Counted from the first letter of the stretch, positions 26,602 through 36,308 are shown. The stretch is DNA of 64,000 bases from Pseudomonas citronellolis (GCF_900112375.1 NZ_FOLS01000005.1:62001-126000); one strand, 5' to 3'. The notes: generated by a model from the sequence alone, not told the origin. Translations and numbers: made by a program.

Positions 26602-26818
26602 GGTGCTTGTCGCGGTGGGATTAGTGGTGCCTTGGTTCAGCGAAGGCGCCCAGTCCAGACTCCGCACCCTCACCCCAGCCCTCTCCCGGAGGGAGAGGGG
26701 GGGCGTTCGGCGTGGGCGGCGAGTTCGGAATCATCCTGAGCGCGTAGGGCGTATAACCGTTCGCGGTTATACGCCGTTGGCCGTGCCACCGGGGTGTCCG
26801 GCGTGGCCGGTGAATCCA

Positions 26819-26886
26819 ATCGCGGACAAAGTCCGCTCCTACGCCCACGCTCCCCTGTAACCGTAGGAGCGGACTCCGTCCGCGAT
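26819..26886. repeat. Inverted REP pair, GCGGAC(N)GTCCGC family
   Basis: ATCGCGGACAAAGTCCGCTC faces GTAGGAGCGGACTCCGTCCG across about 20 bp. The same arrangement recurs at 54267-54334, and a single copy is at 8194-8217. Confidence 0.85.
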
Positions 26887-26909
26887 TCGGCGGATAACGC
26901 CGTACGGAT

Positions 26910-27117
26910 TTCCAGAGAAACATCCGCAGTCCTGCGGGCTACAGGGACGTACGCTCGTGGGGGACGCCTAGTTCGGGCCTCCGTAGCGGGGGAATTCGCG
27001 AGGGTAGCCCGACTCTGTCGGGCCCGTATTCGGGGCAAGCCTTTTTGGTTCCTTTTTGCGGGGGTGGCCTTCCACCAAGCCAAGGCAACTGGTTTTCCGC
27101 GTTCGCGAGAATGACGA
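26910..27117. repeat. Second copy of the dispersed core element, left end missing
   Basis: It shares the blocks TTCCAGAGAAAC, GGGCTACAGGGACGTAC, GGGCCTCCGTAGCGGGGGA, GGGTAGCCCGACTCTGTCGG and GGGCAAGCCTTTTTGGTTCC with 3649-3885, in the same order. It ends at 27088-27117 with a diverged version of the 31-bp terminal repeat. The left terminal repeat is absent, and the copy lacks about 55 bp present in the first one. Confidence 0.75.
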
Positions 27118-27312
27118 GATTAAGACCGTCGTAGAGGACGGAGCTTGGAGAGAGGGTGAACCCTGAGTCATTGGACCAGGCCCAGTAAAGTGAAACGACC
27201 CACCGTCGTCTAGGCTATCTCCAAGCCCTGCCGGCCTCCCGCCGGCACGCGTGGCCGACCCTGCGCAGGTGTTTTCCACGGGCCGCGGCCAGCAACCCGA
27301 GGAGGTGCTTCC

Positions 27313-27933
27313 GTGAAAAACGCCGTCGCTTTCATCGGCAGGTGCGTGCTGGCAGGCCTGCTGGTCATCCTGCCGATCTACCTGGCCCTGCTGCTCCTGC
27401 TCAAGGGCATCGCCTCGGCCGGCCAACTGGTCCGGCCCTTCACCCAGCTGCTGCCGGAGAGCCTGCCGGCCCAGCAGATATTGTCCGCGCTGCTCGTGCT
27501 GGTGATCTGCTTCGCCATTGGCCTCGCCGTGCGCACCCGCCTGGGAAGGCTGGCCCGTGGCCGGCTGGAGCGCTCGGTGTTCGAAAGGATTCCGGGCTAC
27601 GAACTGCTGCGCAGCCTGACCCTGCAGGTGGCCGGCGAGAAGAACGACGGCATCTGGAAGCCGGCCCTGGTGGAAATCGAAGAGGCCCTGGTACCCGGCT
27701 TCATCATCGAGGCCTTCGAGGACGGCCGCTACACCGTGTTCGTGCCCTCGGTGCCGACGCCCTTCGCCGGCGCCGTGTACGTGCTGGATGCGCATCGCGT
27801 GCACCCGGTCGACGTGCCCTTCACCGAGGCGGTGAAGGTCATCACCAAATGGGGCTCCGGCGCCCGCGGCCTGGTGCAGGCCATGGAGGCGGCCCGTGGC
27901 CGGGAGCCGCCGCCCGGCGGCGGTTCCGCCTGA
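27313..27933 (+). CDS. DUF502 family membrane protein
   Basis: A 206-residue protein with two TM helices near the N terminus (residues about 5-30 and 55-75) and a soluble C-terminal domain. The DUF502 signature appears in ERIPGYELLRSLTLQVAG, the PGFIIEAFEDGRYTVFVPS stretch and the PTPFAGAVYVLDAHRVHPVD block. Its function is not known. Its stop codon lies 13 bp from that of the convergent yghU gene, with no terminator visible between them. Confidence 0.85.
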   Translation: MKNAVAFIGRCVLAGLLVILPIYLALLLLLKGIASAGQLVRPFTQLLPESLPAQQILSALLVLVICFAIGLAVRTRLGRLARGRLERSVFERIPGYELLRSLTLQVAGEKNDGIWKPALVEIEEALVPGFIIEAFEDGRYTVFVPSVPTPFAGAVYVLDAHRVHPVDVPFTEAVKVITKWGSGARGLVQAMEAARGREPPPGGGSA

Positions 27934-27946
27934 CCGGCCGCCCGTC

Positions 27947-28789
27947 TCAGCGCCGGAAGTCGTCGGGCCCGTGGCGTTCGGGCACTTGCTCGTGGGCCTC
28001 GCCCCAGGTCCGGTTGACCTTGACCCCACGCTGCACGGCGGGGCGCTTGCCGATTTCGTCCGTCCAGCGGCGCACGTGGGTGTAGGTCTCGACGTCGAGG
28101 AACTCGGCGGCGGCATAGACCTGGTTGTTCATCAGCGCGCCGTACCAGGGCCAGATCGCCATGTCGGCGATGCTGTATTCGCTGCCGGCGACGTAGCGGT
28201 TGCTCGCCAGTTGCCGGTCGAGCACGTCCAGCTGGCGCTTGACCTCCATGGCGTAACGGTTGATGGGGTACTCGAACTTTTCCGGCGCGTAGGCGTAGAA
28301 GTGGCCGAAGCCGCCACCCAGGAAGGGGGCGCTGCCGACCTGCCAGAACAGCCAGTTCAGGGTTTCGGTGCGCCCGGCGATGTCGCCGGGGATGAAACGC
28401 CCGAACTTCTCGGCCAGGTAGAGCAGGATCGAGCCGGACTCGAAGACGCGCAGCGCGGGCTCCAGACCGGTATCCAGCAGGGCGGGGATCTTGGAGTTCG
28501 GGTTGACCTCGACGAAGCCGCTGCCGAACTGCTCGCCCTGGCTGATGCTGATGGGCCAGGCATCGTATTGCGCGCCCTCCAGGCCCAGTTCCAGCAGCTC
28601 TTCGAGCAGGATGGTCACCTTGACGCCATTGGGCGTGGCCAGCGAATACAGCTGCAGCGGATGCTTGCCGCGCGGCAGGGGCTTGTCGTGGGTGGCCCCG
28701 GCGACCGGACGGTTGATGCCGGCGAAGGCGCCGCCATTGTCCTTGTCCCAGGTCCAGACGCGCGGTGGGGTGTAGGTTTCGTTCGGCAT
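27947..28789 (-). CDS. yghU: Glutathione-dependent disulfide-bond oxidoreductase
   Basis: A 280-residue glutathione transferase homologue of the YghU/nu class. It has the long N-terminal extension (PPRVWTWDKDNGGAFAGINR), a thioredoxin-like domain with SLATPNGVKVTILLEEL, and the GSGFVEVNPNSKIPAL and FESGSILLYLAEKFG segments that bind glutathione. YghU enzymes bind two glutathiones and reduce disulfides rather than conjugate electrophiles. It is transcribed alone, convergent with the DUF502 gene. The length is close to the E. coli protein (about 288). Confidence 0.92.
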   Translation of the reverse strand: MPNETYTPPRVWTWDKDNGGAFAGINRPVAGATHDKPLPRGKHPLQLYSLATPNGVKVTILLEELLELGLEGAQYDAWPISISQGEQFGSGFVEVNPNSKIPALLDTGLEPALRVFESGSILLYLAEKFGRFIPGDIAGRTETLNWLFWQVGSAPFLGGGFGHFYAYAPEKFEYPINRYAMEVKRQLDVLDRQLASNRYVAGSEYSIADMAIWPWYGALMNNQVYAAAEFLDVETYTHVRRWTDEIGKRPAVQRGVKVNRTWGEAHEQVPERHGPDDFRR

Positions 28790-28951
28790 GTCGATCCTCG
28801 CCTTGGACGGAGTTTGTCGGTCGCCACGCGCTCGGTTCTGTCGTGGCCGCTAAAGCCCTTCAGAAAACCCTGTCAGCCGCCTGATGTCCAGTCTCTCGTT
28901 GTAACGGGCGGGGCGGCCTCCGGCAACCTGGTCGGCGACCAGGGCCAGCCG

Positions 28952-29716
28952 CTAGCGAATGTAACTGCCGCCGTTCAGGTCCAGCGTCGCGCCGCTCAGG
29001 GACGGCAGCGAGGGCCGCAGGGCGAAGGCCACCAGTTCGGCCACTTCGTCCGGCTCGGCCATTTCGCCGATGGGGATCTCGGCGACCGCCGCGGCCTTGC
29101 CGTGCCTGGCGATGAAGTCTTCGGCCATGTCGGTGCGCACCCAGCCGGGGGCGATGGCCACCGCCGCCACGCCGTCCTGGCCGAAGCTGCGGGCGATGGA
29201 TTTGGTGAGGTTGATCAGCGCCGCCTTGGTCGCGCCGTAGGGCAGGGCGTCGGCGGCATAGCCGCGTTGCCCGGCGCGGCTGGCGAGGTTGACGATGCGC
29301 CCGCCGCCGAGGGCGCGGAAATGGCGCAGGGCTTCCTTGCACAGCGTGGCGGCGGAGAAGAGGTTGACCTGGAACTCCCGTTGCCAGGCCGCCGTCCAGG
29401 CCGTCTCGTCGGCATCGATGGAGATTTCCGTGCGGATGCCGGCGTTGTTGACCAGGCCGTGCACCCGCCCGGCCAGGGCCTGGGCCTCGCGCCACAGCTG
29501 GAAGGGCCCCTGCGCGTCCGACAGGTCGGCCTGGACCAGCCAGCCCTCGCCGCCGACAGCGGCGAGCAGCGCCTCGGCGCCGGCCCGGTCGCGGCCGAAA
29601 TGGATGATCGGCCGGGCGCCTTCCTGCGCCAGGCGGCGGACGATGGCCGCGCCGATCTGGCCGGAGCCGCCGGTGACCAGAATGTTTTGCCCGCACAGCG
29701 GTTTCGCGGAAGACAT
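28952..29716 (-). CDS. SDR-family oxidoreductase
   Basis: A 254-residue short-chain dehydrogenase with the TGGSGQIG cofactor motif at residues 15-22, the NNAG motif near 90-93 and the catalytic Ser146, Tyr160 and Lys164 (YGATK). It is probably NAD(P)-dependent and acts on a hydroxyl or keto group; the substrate is unknown. It lies 25 bp downstream of the GntR gene on the same strand, so it may be the last gene of the hydroxyproline operon or a target of that regulator. Confidence 0.87.
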   Translation of the reverse strand: MSSAKPLCGQNILVTGGSGQIGAAIVRRLAQEGARPIIHFGRDRAGAEALLAAVGGEGWLVQADLSDAQGPFQLWREAQALAGRVHGLVNNAGIRTEISIDADETAWTAAWQREFQVNLFSAATLCKEALRHFRALGGGRIVNLASRAGQRGYAADALPYGATKAALINLTKSIARSFGQDGVAAVAIAPGWVRTDMAEDFIARHGKAAAVAEIPIGEMAEPDEVAELVAFALRPSLPSLSGATLDLNGGSYIR

Positions 29717-29741
29717 CCCTTGCTCCTGTGTCGGTTGAAGT

Positions 29742-30449
29742 TCAGGCCAGGCTCATTTTCGCCGTCAGGTTCTGCTGCATGTATTCCAGGAAGCGGCGCT
29801 GGAACAGCATGGTGTGCTCGTGGGCGGCCTTTTCGGCGGCTTCCGCGTCGCGGGCGGCGATGGCTTCGATGATTTCCTCGTGGTCGCGGCCCAGGCGGGC
29901 GGTGCCGGCCGAGCTGACGATGTAGTCGAAGTGCAGGTGCAGCAGGCGCTGGCCTTCGCCCAGCAGGCGTTCGTAGTAGCTGACGAAGTAGGGGTTGCGC
30001 CCGGCCTCGGCGATGGCCATGTGGAAGGCCTTGTTCAGCTCGGACATCGCCTGGAAGTCGCCGGACTCCACGGCCGCCATGTAGGCCGCGTCGGCCTTGC
30101 GGATCGCCTGCAGGTCCTCGTCGCTGCGCTGGAGCGCGGCCAGGCGCGTGACCGCCCGCTGGATGAGGTCCAGCGCGGCCACGTAGTTGGGGAACTCCTC
30201 GATCTCGAAGGGCGTGACCAGGGTGGTGCGGTTGGGCAGGATGGTGACCAGGCCTTCGGTGGTCAGCCGGGCCAGGGCATCGCGCACCGGCGAGCGCGAC
30301 AGGCCGAACTGCGCCGCCAGGGAGACCTCGTCCAACTGCACGCCGGGCTTGAGCTTGAGGGTGAGGATCTGCTTGCGCAGCTCCTCGTAGATATAGCGTC
30401 CGCCATGGCGGCGCCCGGGGCTTTCCACTTCTTCTTCTTTGGCCATCAT
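29742..30449 (-). CDS. GntR-family regulator (FCD domain)
   Basis: A 235-residue regulator. Residues about 15-85 form the winged helix (LDEVSLAAQFGLSRSPVRDA), and residues about 95-220 form the all-helical FCD ligand domain with the metal-binding type His and Asp pattern (NKAFHMAIAEAG). FCD regulators usually sense an acid intermediate of the pathway they control. It lies 62 bp after the Ser/Cys racemase-family gene, at the distal end of the hydroxyproline operon, so it is the best local candidate to control that operon. The IclR gene at 39773 is a competitor. Confidence 0.88.
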   Translation of the reverse strand: MMAKEEEVESPGRRHGGRYIYEELRKQILTLKLKPGVQLDEVSLAAQFGLSRSPVRDALARLTTEGLVTILPNRTTLVTPFEIEEFPNYVAALDLIQRAVTRLAALQRSDEDLQAIRKADAAYMAAVESGDFQAMSELNKAFHMAIAEAGRNPYFVSYYERLLGEGQRLLHLHFDYIVSSAGTARLGRDHEEIIEAIAARDAEAAEKAAHEHTMLFQRRFLEYMQQNLTAKMSLA

Positions 30450-30511
30450 CAGGTCTCGGTGTGCGCGGGCTGTGTCATACAGACCAGCCCGCCATCTTAG
30501 CGTGGCCGCGT

Positions 30512-31549
30512 TCAGCGCGGAAACGCCGGGCCCCAGGTGTCGCTGAGCATGAAGCCCGCGGCCAGCGGGTCGTCCGGGTCGACGCCGATCTGCTGGATGC
30601 CGTACAGCCAGGCGCGGCCTTCCACCCGTGGCAGCACCGCCGGTTTGCCGGCCACTTCCGTGGCGCCGAGCAGCTCCACCTGGAACTCGCCGCCGATGGT
30701 GGAGCGCGACACCAGGCGCTCGCCGGGCCGCACCAGGCCGCGCGCGCTCAGCGTGGCGAGGTTGGCCGAGCTGCCGGTGCCGCAGGGCGAACGGTCGACG
30801 CGCCCTGGCGGCAGGGTGGTGCAGGTCTGGTAGGTGCGCGCGTCCAGGCGGTTGCGGAACATCACGTAGGCCACCTCGTCGATCTGCGGGTACAGCGGGT
30901 GCCGCACGCGCACCTGCTGGTTGATCAGGCCGCGCAGCTTCACGCCGGCATCGGCCAGCTCGCGGGCGTTCTCCGGGGCGATGGCGAGGCCGACCTGCTC
31001 GACGTCGATCAGCGCGTAGTACACGCCGCCGAAGGCGATGTCGGCCTTCAGCGGGCCGAACTCGCCACCGTCGATCGGCGCGTCCAGTTGCTCGACGAAG
31101 GCCGGCACCATGTCCAGCGACACCCCCAGGCAGCGCCCGTCGGCGCAGCGCGCGCGGGCGGTGACCAGGCCGGCGGGGGTGTCCAGCACCACGGTGGTTT
31201 CCGGTTCCTGCATCGGCAGCATGCCCAGCTCCAGCAGCGCGGTGACCACGCAGATGCAGTTGCTGCCGGACATCGGGTGGGCCTTGTCCGCCTGCAGCAC
31301 GATGAAGCCGGCGTCGGCTTCCGGGCGCGTCGGCGGCAACAGCAGGTTCACCGACATCTGCAGGCAGCCGCGCGGTTCCATGACCACCAGGCGGCGCAGG
31401 CTGTCGTCGACCTCGTTGATGTAGTTCATCTTGTCCAGCAGGGTCTCGCCGGGGATGCCCAGCACCCCGCCGGTGATGACCTTGCCGATCTCGCCTTCGC
31501 AGTGCACGTCGGCCAGTTGCAGCGTCTTCTTCCAGCGCATCAGTCGCAC
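30512..31549 (-). CDS. Proline racemase-family protein, Ser/Cys type (hydroxyproline dehydratase/epimerase)
   Basis: A 345-residue member of the proline racemase superfamily. The first catalytic position, normally Cys in MCGHA, is Ser94 here (PMSGSNC). The second is Cys256 ([10 protein letters not shown]). By family knowledge Cys/Cys pairs are racemases/epimerases, Cys/Thr pairs are trans-3-hydroxy-L-proline dehydratases, and Ser/Cys proteins have been linked to hydroxyproline dehydratase and/or epimerase activity. It is therefore probably the trans-3-hydroxyproline arm of the operon. A second, Cys/Cys paralogue lies at 34303-35346. One base separates it from the aldehyde dehydrogenase gene. 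Confidence 0.82.
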   Translation of the reverse strand: MRLMRWKKTLQLADVHCEGEIGKVITGGVLGIPGETLLDKMNYINEVDDSLRRLVVMEPRGCLQMSVNLLLPPTRPEADAGFIVLQADKAHPMSGSNCICVVTALLELGMLPMQEPETTVVLDTPAGLVTARARCADGRCLGVSLDMVPAFVEQLDAPIDGGEFGPLKADIAFGGVYYALIDVEQVGLAIAPENARELADAGVKLRGLINQQVRVRHPLYPQIDEVAYVMFRNRLDARTYQTCTTLPPGRVDRSPCGTGSSANLATLSARGLVRPGERLVSRSTIGGEFQVELLGATEVAGKPAVLPRVEGRAWLYGIQQIGVDPDDPLAAGFMLSDTWGPAFPR

Positions 31550-31550
31550 C

Positions 31551-33029
31551 TCACTTGATGTACCAGCCCCAGGGCTGCTCGCTGTCGTAGCGGGTGATCT
31601 GCTTGGTTTCCAGGTAGTTGTTCAGGCCCCATTCGCCCAGCTCGCGGCCGATGCCGCTGTGCTTGTAGCCGCCCCAGGGCGCCTCGCTGAAGGTCGGTTG
31701 CGAGCAGTTGATCCACACGATGCCGGCACGGAACCGCCGGGCGACGCGCTCGCAGCGCGGCAGGTCGCGGGACATCACCGCGGCGCCCAGGCCGAAGCGC
31801 GAGGCGTTGGCCGAGCGCACGGCTTCGTCCTCGCTGTCGAACGGGCGCACGCAGACCACCGGGCCGAAGATTTCCTCGTTCCAGATCCAGGCGTCTTCGG
31901 GCACGTCGGCGAACACCGTCGGCTGCACGTAATAACCCTTGTCCAGGCCGGCCGGGCGTTCGCCGCCGCAGACCAGCCGCGCGCCTTCTTCCTGGCCGCG
32001 GGCGATGGCCTGCAGCACCTTGTCGTACTGCGCCTTGTTGACCAGCGGGCCGAGCAGCACGCCTTCGCGCAGGCCGTTGCCGATGGTGATCTTCCGCGCC
32101 TCTTCGGCCAGGCGCGCCAGCAGCGGTTCGTACAGCGCCCGCTGCACCAGCACGCGGGAGGTGGCCGAGCAGACTTCGCCCTGGTTCCAGAAGATGCCGA
32201 AGAGGATCCACTCCACGGCGGCCTCGATGTCGCTGTCGGCGAAGATCACGAAGGGCGACTTGCCGCCCAGCTCCAGGCTGATGTTTTTGATATCGCGGGC
32301 GGCGGCCTGCATGATCCGGCTGCCGGTGGGCACGCTGCCGGTGAAGGCCAGCTTGTCCACGCCCGGGTGCTCGGCCAGCGGCGCGCCGGCGTCGGCGCCC
32401 AGGCCGGTCACCACGTTGAGCACGCCCGCCGGCAGGCCGGCTTCATGGGCGATCTGGGCCAGGTGCAGGGCGGTCAGAGGCGTCAGTTCCGAGGGCTTGA
32501 GCACCATGGCGCAGCCGGCGGCCAGGGCCGGGGCGACCTTCCAGGCGGCCATCAGCATGGGGAAGTTCCAGGGGATGATGGCGCCGGCCACGCCCACCGG
32601 CTCCTTGCGCGCCACCGAGCTGAAGCGCTCGTCGGCCAGGGCGATTTCCTGCTCCTGGCTGGCGTCGAGCTTTTCCGCCAGCCCGGCGTAGAAGTCGAAG
32701 CAGCCGGCGGTGTCGCCGATGTCCCACAGCGCCTCGGGCAGCGGCTTGCCGTTGTCGCGCACTTCCAGTTCGGCCAGTTCCTGCTGGCGGCCGCGGATGC
32801 CTTCGGCGATGCGCCGCAGCACGGCGGCGCGCCCGGCCCCGCTCATGCGCGGCCAGGGGCCTTCGTCGAAGGCGCGGCGGGCGGCGCGCACCGCGGCGTC
32901 CACGTCCTCGGCGGTGGCGGCGGCCACCCGGGCGAGGAGGGTTTCGTCGCTGGGGTCGAAGGTTTCGAAGCTGCCGCCCTTGGCGGGGGCGAGCCATTGG
33001 CCGTCGATGTAGAGCTGCTGGTAGTTCAT
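31551..33029 (-). CDS. NAD(P)-dependent aldehyde dehydrogenase, probably 2-oxoglutarate semialdehyde DH
   Basis: A 492-residue aldehyde dehydrogenase with Asn155 (PWNFP), Glu253 (LELGGKSP) and nucleophile Cys287 (NQGEVCSATS). In hydroxyproline catabolism the last step oxidises 2-oxoglutarate semialdehyde to 2-oxoglutarate. That is the expected role, given the deaminase that forms the semialdehyde upstream. The C terminus (APWGGYKHSGIGRELGEWGL and ...EQPWGWYIK) instead looks like betaine/aminoaldehyde dehydrogenases, so another aldehyde is possible. It overlaps the DadA-like gene by 4 bp. The ATG at 33029 is chosen; a longer read-through frame is a shadow of the upstream gene. Confidence 0.85.
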   Translation of the reverse strand: MNYQQLYIDGQWLAPAKGGSFETFDPSDETLLARVAAATAEDVDAAVRAARRAFDEGPWPRMSGAGRAAVLRRIAEGIRGRQQELAELEVRDNGKPLPEALWDIGDTAGCFDFYAGLAEKLDASQEQEIALADERFSSVARKEPVGVAGAIIPWNFPMLMAAWKVAPALAAGCAMVLKPSELTPLTALHLAQIAHEAGLPAGVLNVVTGLGADAGAPLAEHPGVDKLAFTGSVPTGSRIMQAAARDIKNISLELGGKSPFVIFADSDIEAAVEWILFGIFWNQGEVCSATSRVLVQRALYEPLLARLAEEARKITIGNGLREGVLLGPLVNKAQYDKVLQAIARGQEEGARLVCGGERPAGLDKGYYVQPTVFADVPEDAWIWNEEIFGPVVCVRPFDSEDEAVRSANASRFGLGAAVMSRDLPRCERVARRFRAGIVWINCSQPTFSEAPWGGYKHSGIGRELGEWGLNNYLETKQITRYDSEQPWGWYIK

Positions 33030-34306
33030 GCGGTTCCTCCGATGAAGGCGAAGCGGCGAGCGCTGAAGGGGCTGAGGTCCTGGGCCGGGCGGCGGCCGGC
33101 GGCGAGGTCGGCGACCAGGCGGCCGGTGGTGGCGCCCAGGGTGAGGCCGAGCTGGCCGTGGCCGAAGGCCATGAGCACGTTGCCCAGGCGCGGCGAGCGG
33201 TCGATCACCGGCTTGGTGTCGGGCAGGAAGGGGCGGTAGCCGACGCCGAACTCGACCTTGGCGGTGTCGAGCTGCGGCAGCACGCGGCGGGCCTTTTCCA
33301 GGATGATCTCGGCGCGCCGGAAGTTGGGCTCGGCGTTGGGGCCGGCGAACTCGATGGTGCCGCCGATCTGCAGGCCGCGGGTCATGGGGGCGAAGCAGAA
33401 GCCGCCGTCGGCGTAGATCACCGAATGGCGGATGTCCACGCCCGGGGTGGGCAGCACCGCCTGGTAGCCGGCGATGCCGGCCAGCGGGATGCTCACCCCG
33501 AGTTGCTCGAAGAACTGCCGCGAGCCGGTGCCGGCGGCCACCACCACCAGTTGGGCGGGGTAGCGGCTGCCGTCGGCCAGGGTGACGCCGGCGGCGCGCT
33601 CGGCGCTTTCGTCGATGTGCTTCACCCGCTCGCGCACGCGGATGCCGCCCTGGGCGACGAAGCTTGCGGTCAGCGCGGCGATGAAGCCTTCGGTGTCGTT
33701 CACCGCGCGCCAGTCGGGGAACAGCAGGCCGTGCTGGAACTTGCCGGCCAGGGCCGGTTCGAGGTCGCCGATGGCGGCGCCGTCGAGTTCCTCGGACTGG
33801 AAGCCCAGCGACTTGCGCAGCTCCAGGTGCGGGCGCTCGTGGACCAGGGCGGCGGGCGAGTCGAACACCTCGATGATCGGCCGCTGGCCGAGCAGGCTCT
33901 TGTCCGCGCAGGCGTCGAGCAGCGGCGCGTAGTCCTCGTAGACGTGGTGGGTGAGGCGCGCCATGTCGCGGGCGATCTCGGCGATCTTCGAATGCCGCGC
34001 GCAGGCGACGAAGCGCAGGAACCACGGCAGGATGCCCGGCAGCGCGCTGGGGCGCAGGGCCAGCGGGCCCCGCTGGTCGAGCAGCCAGCCGGGCACCTTC
34101 ATCAGGATGCCCGGCTTGGACAGCGGGATGACCTCGCTCACCGCCATCTGCCCGCAGCTCCATTTCGCCGTGCTGTCGCCCGGCGCGGCCGGGTCCACCA
34201 GGGTCACGCGGTAGCCTTCGCGCTGCAGGTACAGGGCGCAGCAGACACCGACGATGCCGCCACCGACGACGATGGCGTTTTGCGAAGCGGCTTGCGGATC
34301 GTTCAT
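33026..34306 (-). CDS. DadA-like FAD-dependent D-hydroxyproline dehydrogenase
   Basis: A 426-residue single-chain flavoprotein of the D-amino-acid dehydrogenase small subunit type. The FAD motif is [20 protein letters not shown] (from residue 13), with [20 protein letters not shown] and [15 protein letters not shown] near the C terminus. In the pathway it oxidises cis-4-hydroxy-D-proline, made by the epimerase, to 1-pyrroline-4-hydroxy-2-carboxylate. The gene overlaps its neighbours by 4 bp on both sides, tying it to the epimerase and the aldehyde dehydrogenase. P. aeruginosa uses a multi-subunit oxidase for this step, as I recall, so this is the simpler alternative. Confidence 0.85.
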   Translation of the reverse strand: MNDPQAASQNAIVVGGGIVGVCCALYLQREGYRVTLVDPAAPGDSTAKWSCGQMAVSEVIPLSKPGILMKVPGWLLDQRGPLALRPSALPGILPWFLRFVACARHSKIAEIARDMARLTHHVYEDYAPLLDACADKSLLGQRPIIEVFDSPAALVHERPHLELRKSLGFQSEELDGAAIGDLEPALAGKFQHGLLFPDWRAVNDTEGFIAALTASFVAQGGIRVRERVKHIDESAERAAGVTLADGSRYPAQLVVVAAGTGSRQFFEQLGVSIPLAGIAGYQAVLPTPGVDIRHSVIYADGGFCFAPMTRGLQIGGTIEFAGPNAEPNFRRAEIILEKARRVLPQLDTAKVEFGVGYRPFLPDTKPVIDRSPRLGNVLMAFGHGQLGLTLGATTGRLVADLAAGRRPAQDLSPFSARRFAFIGGTA

Positions 34307-35346
34307 TTCACGGTCTCTTCCGGGCTGCGGTGGTCGGTGAAGTCTTCCAGGCTGAAACCCTGCCAGTAGGGCTGGGCCCTGTCGACGTAATGTTCGGCGC
34401 GGCCGGTGATGCAGGCCCGGCCCTCGATGCTCGGGCGCACCGCCGGCGTGCCGTCGGCCAGGGCCAGGACTTCCTCGACGCGGCCGTCGAAGCGGCTGCC
34501 GATCAGGCTTTCATGGCGGAACACGGCGTCGCGCGCCAGCAGGCCGCGGGCATGGCGCTGGGCCACCCGGGCCGAGGTGCCGGTGCCGCAGGGCGAGCGG
34601 TCGATCAGGCTGTCGCCGGCAATCACTACGCTGCGCCCATCGGCGTCGGCTGCCAAGGGGCGGCCGGCCCACATGCAGTGCTTCACGCCGCGGATGCTGG
34701 CGTCCTCGGGGTGCGCCACGGCGAACTCGCGGTTCACCAGCGCCTGCACTTCGCGCCCCCAGGCCAGCAATTGCTGCGGGGTGAAGTGCTCGCAGCCGGG
34801 GTAGTTCGGCTGCGGCTCGATGATCGGGTAGAAGTTGCCGCCGTAGGCGATGTCCAGGCGCAGCTCGCCGAGGGCCGGCAGCCGGATGCTCAGGTCGTGG
34901 TGCAGGAGGAAGCTCGGCACGTTGGTGAAGCGCACGCCGCCGACCTTGCCGTCCTGCATGCGGTATTGCGCGCTGACGCGCCCGGCGGGGACGTCGACGA
35001 TCACCGTGCCCGGCTTCTTCGGCCGGAGCAGGCCGGATTCAAGGGCGAAGGTGATCGAGCCGAGGGTGGCGTGGCCGCACATGGGCAGGCAGCCGGAGGT
35101 CTCGATGAACAGCAGCGCGAGGTCGGCGTCCTCGCTCACGGGCGGGTAGAGCAGGGTGCCCGACATGTGCGCGTGGCCGCGCGGTTCGAGCATCAGCGCC
35201 CGGCGGATCCAGTCGTGCTCGGCCAGGAAGTGCTGGCGCCTTTCGCTCATGCTGGCGCCGTGCAGCTCGGGGGCGCCGTCGATGACCATGCGCACGGGCA
35301 TGCCTTCGGTATGGCCTTCGATGCAGGTGAAACTCTGTCGGCTCAT
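34303..35346 (-). CDS. 4-hydroxyproline 2-epimerase (Cys/Cys proline racemase family)
   Basis: A 347-residue enzyme with both catalytic cysteines: Cys90 in [10 protein letters not shown] and Cys253 in [11 protein letters not shown]. It should convert trans-4-hydroxy-L-proline to cis-4-hydroxy-D-proline, the first step of hydroxyproline breakdown. I chose the ATG at 35346, which has GGAGG 10 bp upstream; the longer frame to 35397 adds unsupported residues. The context (deaminase upstream, DadA-like oxidase overlapping downstream) favours hydroxyproline over proline as substrate. Confidence 0.9.
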   Translation of the reverse strand: MSRQSFTCIEGHTEGMPVRMVIDGAPELHGASMSERRQHFLAEHDWIRRALMLEPRGHAHMSGTLLYPPVSEDADLALLFIETSGCLPMCGHATLGSITFALESGLLRPKKPGTVIVDVPAGRVSAQYRMQDGKVGGVRFTNVPSFLLHHDLSIRLPALGELRLDIAYGGNFYPIIEPQPNYPGCEHFTPQQLLAWGREVQALVNREFAVAHPEDASIRGVKHCMWAGRPLAADADGRSVVIAGDSLIDRSPCGTGTSARVAQRHARGLLARDAVFRHESLIGSRFDGRVEEVLALADGTPAVRPSIEGRACITGRAEHYVDRAQPYWQGFSLEDFTDHRSPEETVK

Positions 35347-35401
35347 GGGGTGCGTCCTCCAGGGGACGCCGCTGCCGGGGCGGGCAGCGGCGTCCATGCG
35401 C

Positions 35402-36280
35402 TCAGCGCTGGGAAGCCTCGAATACCTTGCGGAATTCGGCCTTTTCTTCGTCGGTCAGCGGCAGCAGCGGGGCGCGCGCGTTGCCGGCGCTGAAGCCGGC
35501 CAGCTCGCAGCCGTACTTCACCTTCTGCACGAACTTGCCGCTTTCCAGGCTGGCCATCACCGGGAACAGGCCGCGCATCACGTCCTGGGCGCCGGCCAGG
35601 TCGCCGGAGGCGAACTTGCGGTAGAAGTCGGTCACCTGGTCGGGGAAGCAGTTGGCCGGGCCGCAGATCCAGCTGCTGGCGCCCCAGAGGAAGAAGTCCA
35701 GGGCCTGGTCGTCGGAGCCGCAGGACAGCTGCACCTTGTCCTTGTAGGTGGTGCCGATCTCGATGGCGCGCAGCAGGTTGCCGCTGCTTTCCTTGATGGC
35801 GATGACGCGCGGGTGCTCGGCCAGCGCCTGGACCACGCCCATGCCGACCTCGACGTTGGTGCGCACCGGGTAGTTGTAGAGCACCAGGTTGATTTCCGGG
35901 AAGGTCTCCAGGATGGTCCGGTAGTGCGCTAGCAGTTCTTCCTGGGACGGCAGCGCGTAGTAGGGCGGGGCGATCAGCAGGTTGGTGTAGCCGGCTTCCA
36001 CGGTCTGCTTGACCTGCTCCAGCACCTCGCGGGTGCAGGAGCCGTTGGCGCCGGCGATCAGGGTGCCGCGCTCGCCGACCACTTCCTTGACCGTGGCCAG
36101 GACCTGGCGGCGCTCCTCGTTGGTGAGCGCGTAGTACTCGCCGGTCGAGCCCAGCGGGACGAAGCCGCTGACACCGGCCTTGAGCTGGTATTCGAGGATC
36201 GAGGCCAGGGTGTCGTGGTCGACCGCGCCGGACTTGTCGAAGGGCGTGACGAGGGCGGGCAGGATGCCAGTGAGTTGCAT
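35402..36280 (-). CDS. DHDPS-family 1-pyrroline-4-hydroxy-2-carboxylate deaminase
   Basis: A 292-residue class I aldolase-fold protein. The Schiff-base lysine is Lys163 (AIKESSGN), the partner tyrosine is Tyr135 (LVLYNYP), and the substrate loop reads GSTGEYYAL at 44-52. True dihydrodipicolinate synthases have GTTGE. In hydroxyproline operons such homologues deaminate 1-pyrroline-4-hydroxy-2-carboxylate to 2-oxoglutarate semialdehyde. The ATG at 36280 is preceded by GGAG at 8 bp. The gene lies between the ABC permease and epimerase genes. Confidence 0.87.
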   Translation of the reverse strand: MQLTGILPALVTPFDKSGAVDHDTLASILEYQLKAGVSGFVPLGSTGEYYALTNEERRQVLATVKEVVGERGTLIAGANGSCTREVLEQVKQTVEAGYTNLLIAPPYYALPSQEELLAHYRTILETFPEINLVLYNYPVRTNVEVGMGVVQALAEHPRVIAIKESSGNLLRAIEIGTTYKDKVQLSCGSDDQALDFFLWGASSWICGPANCFPDQVTDFYRKFASGDLAGAQDVMRGLFPVMASLESGKFVQKVKYGCELAGFSAGNARAPLLPLTDEEKAEFRKVFEASQR

Positions 36281-36308
36281 GGTGGATCTCCGCATCGGTG
36301 GTGGGGGG

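Larger units (their letters stand above)
26602..27312. other. Repeat-rich gap before the DUF502 gene
   Basis: It contains a CCCTCTCCC hairpin (26679-26699), a GTATAACCG/CGGTTATAC palindrome (26742-26774), a REP pair (26819-26886) and the second copy of the dispersed core element (26910-27117). The remaining ~195 bp before the DUF502 gene should carry its promoter. No gene is supported. Confidence 0.75.
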
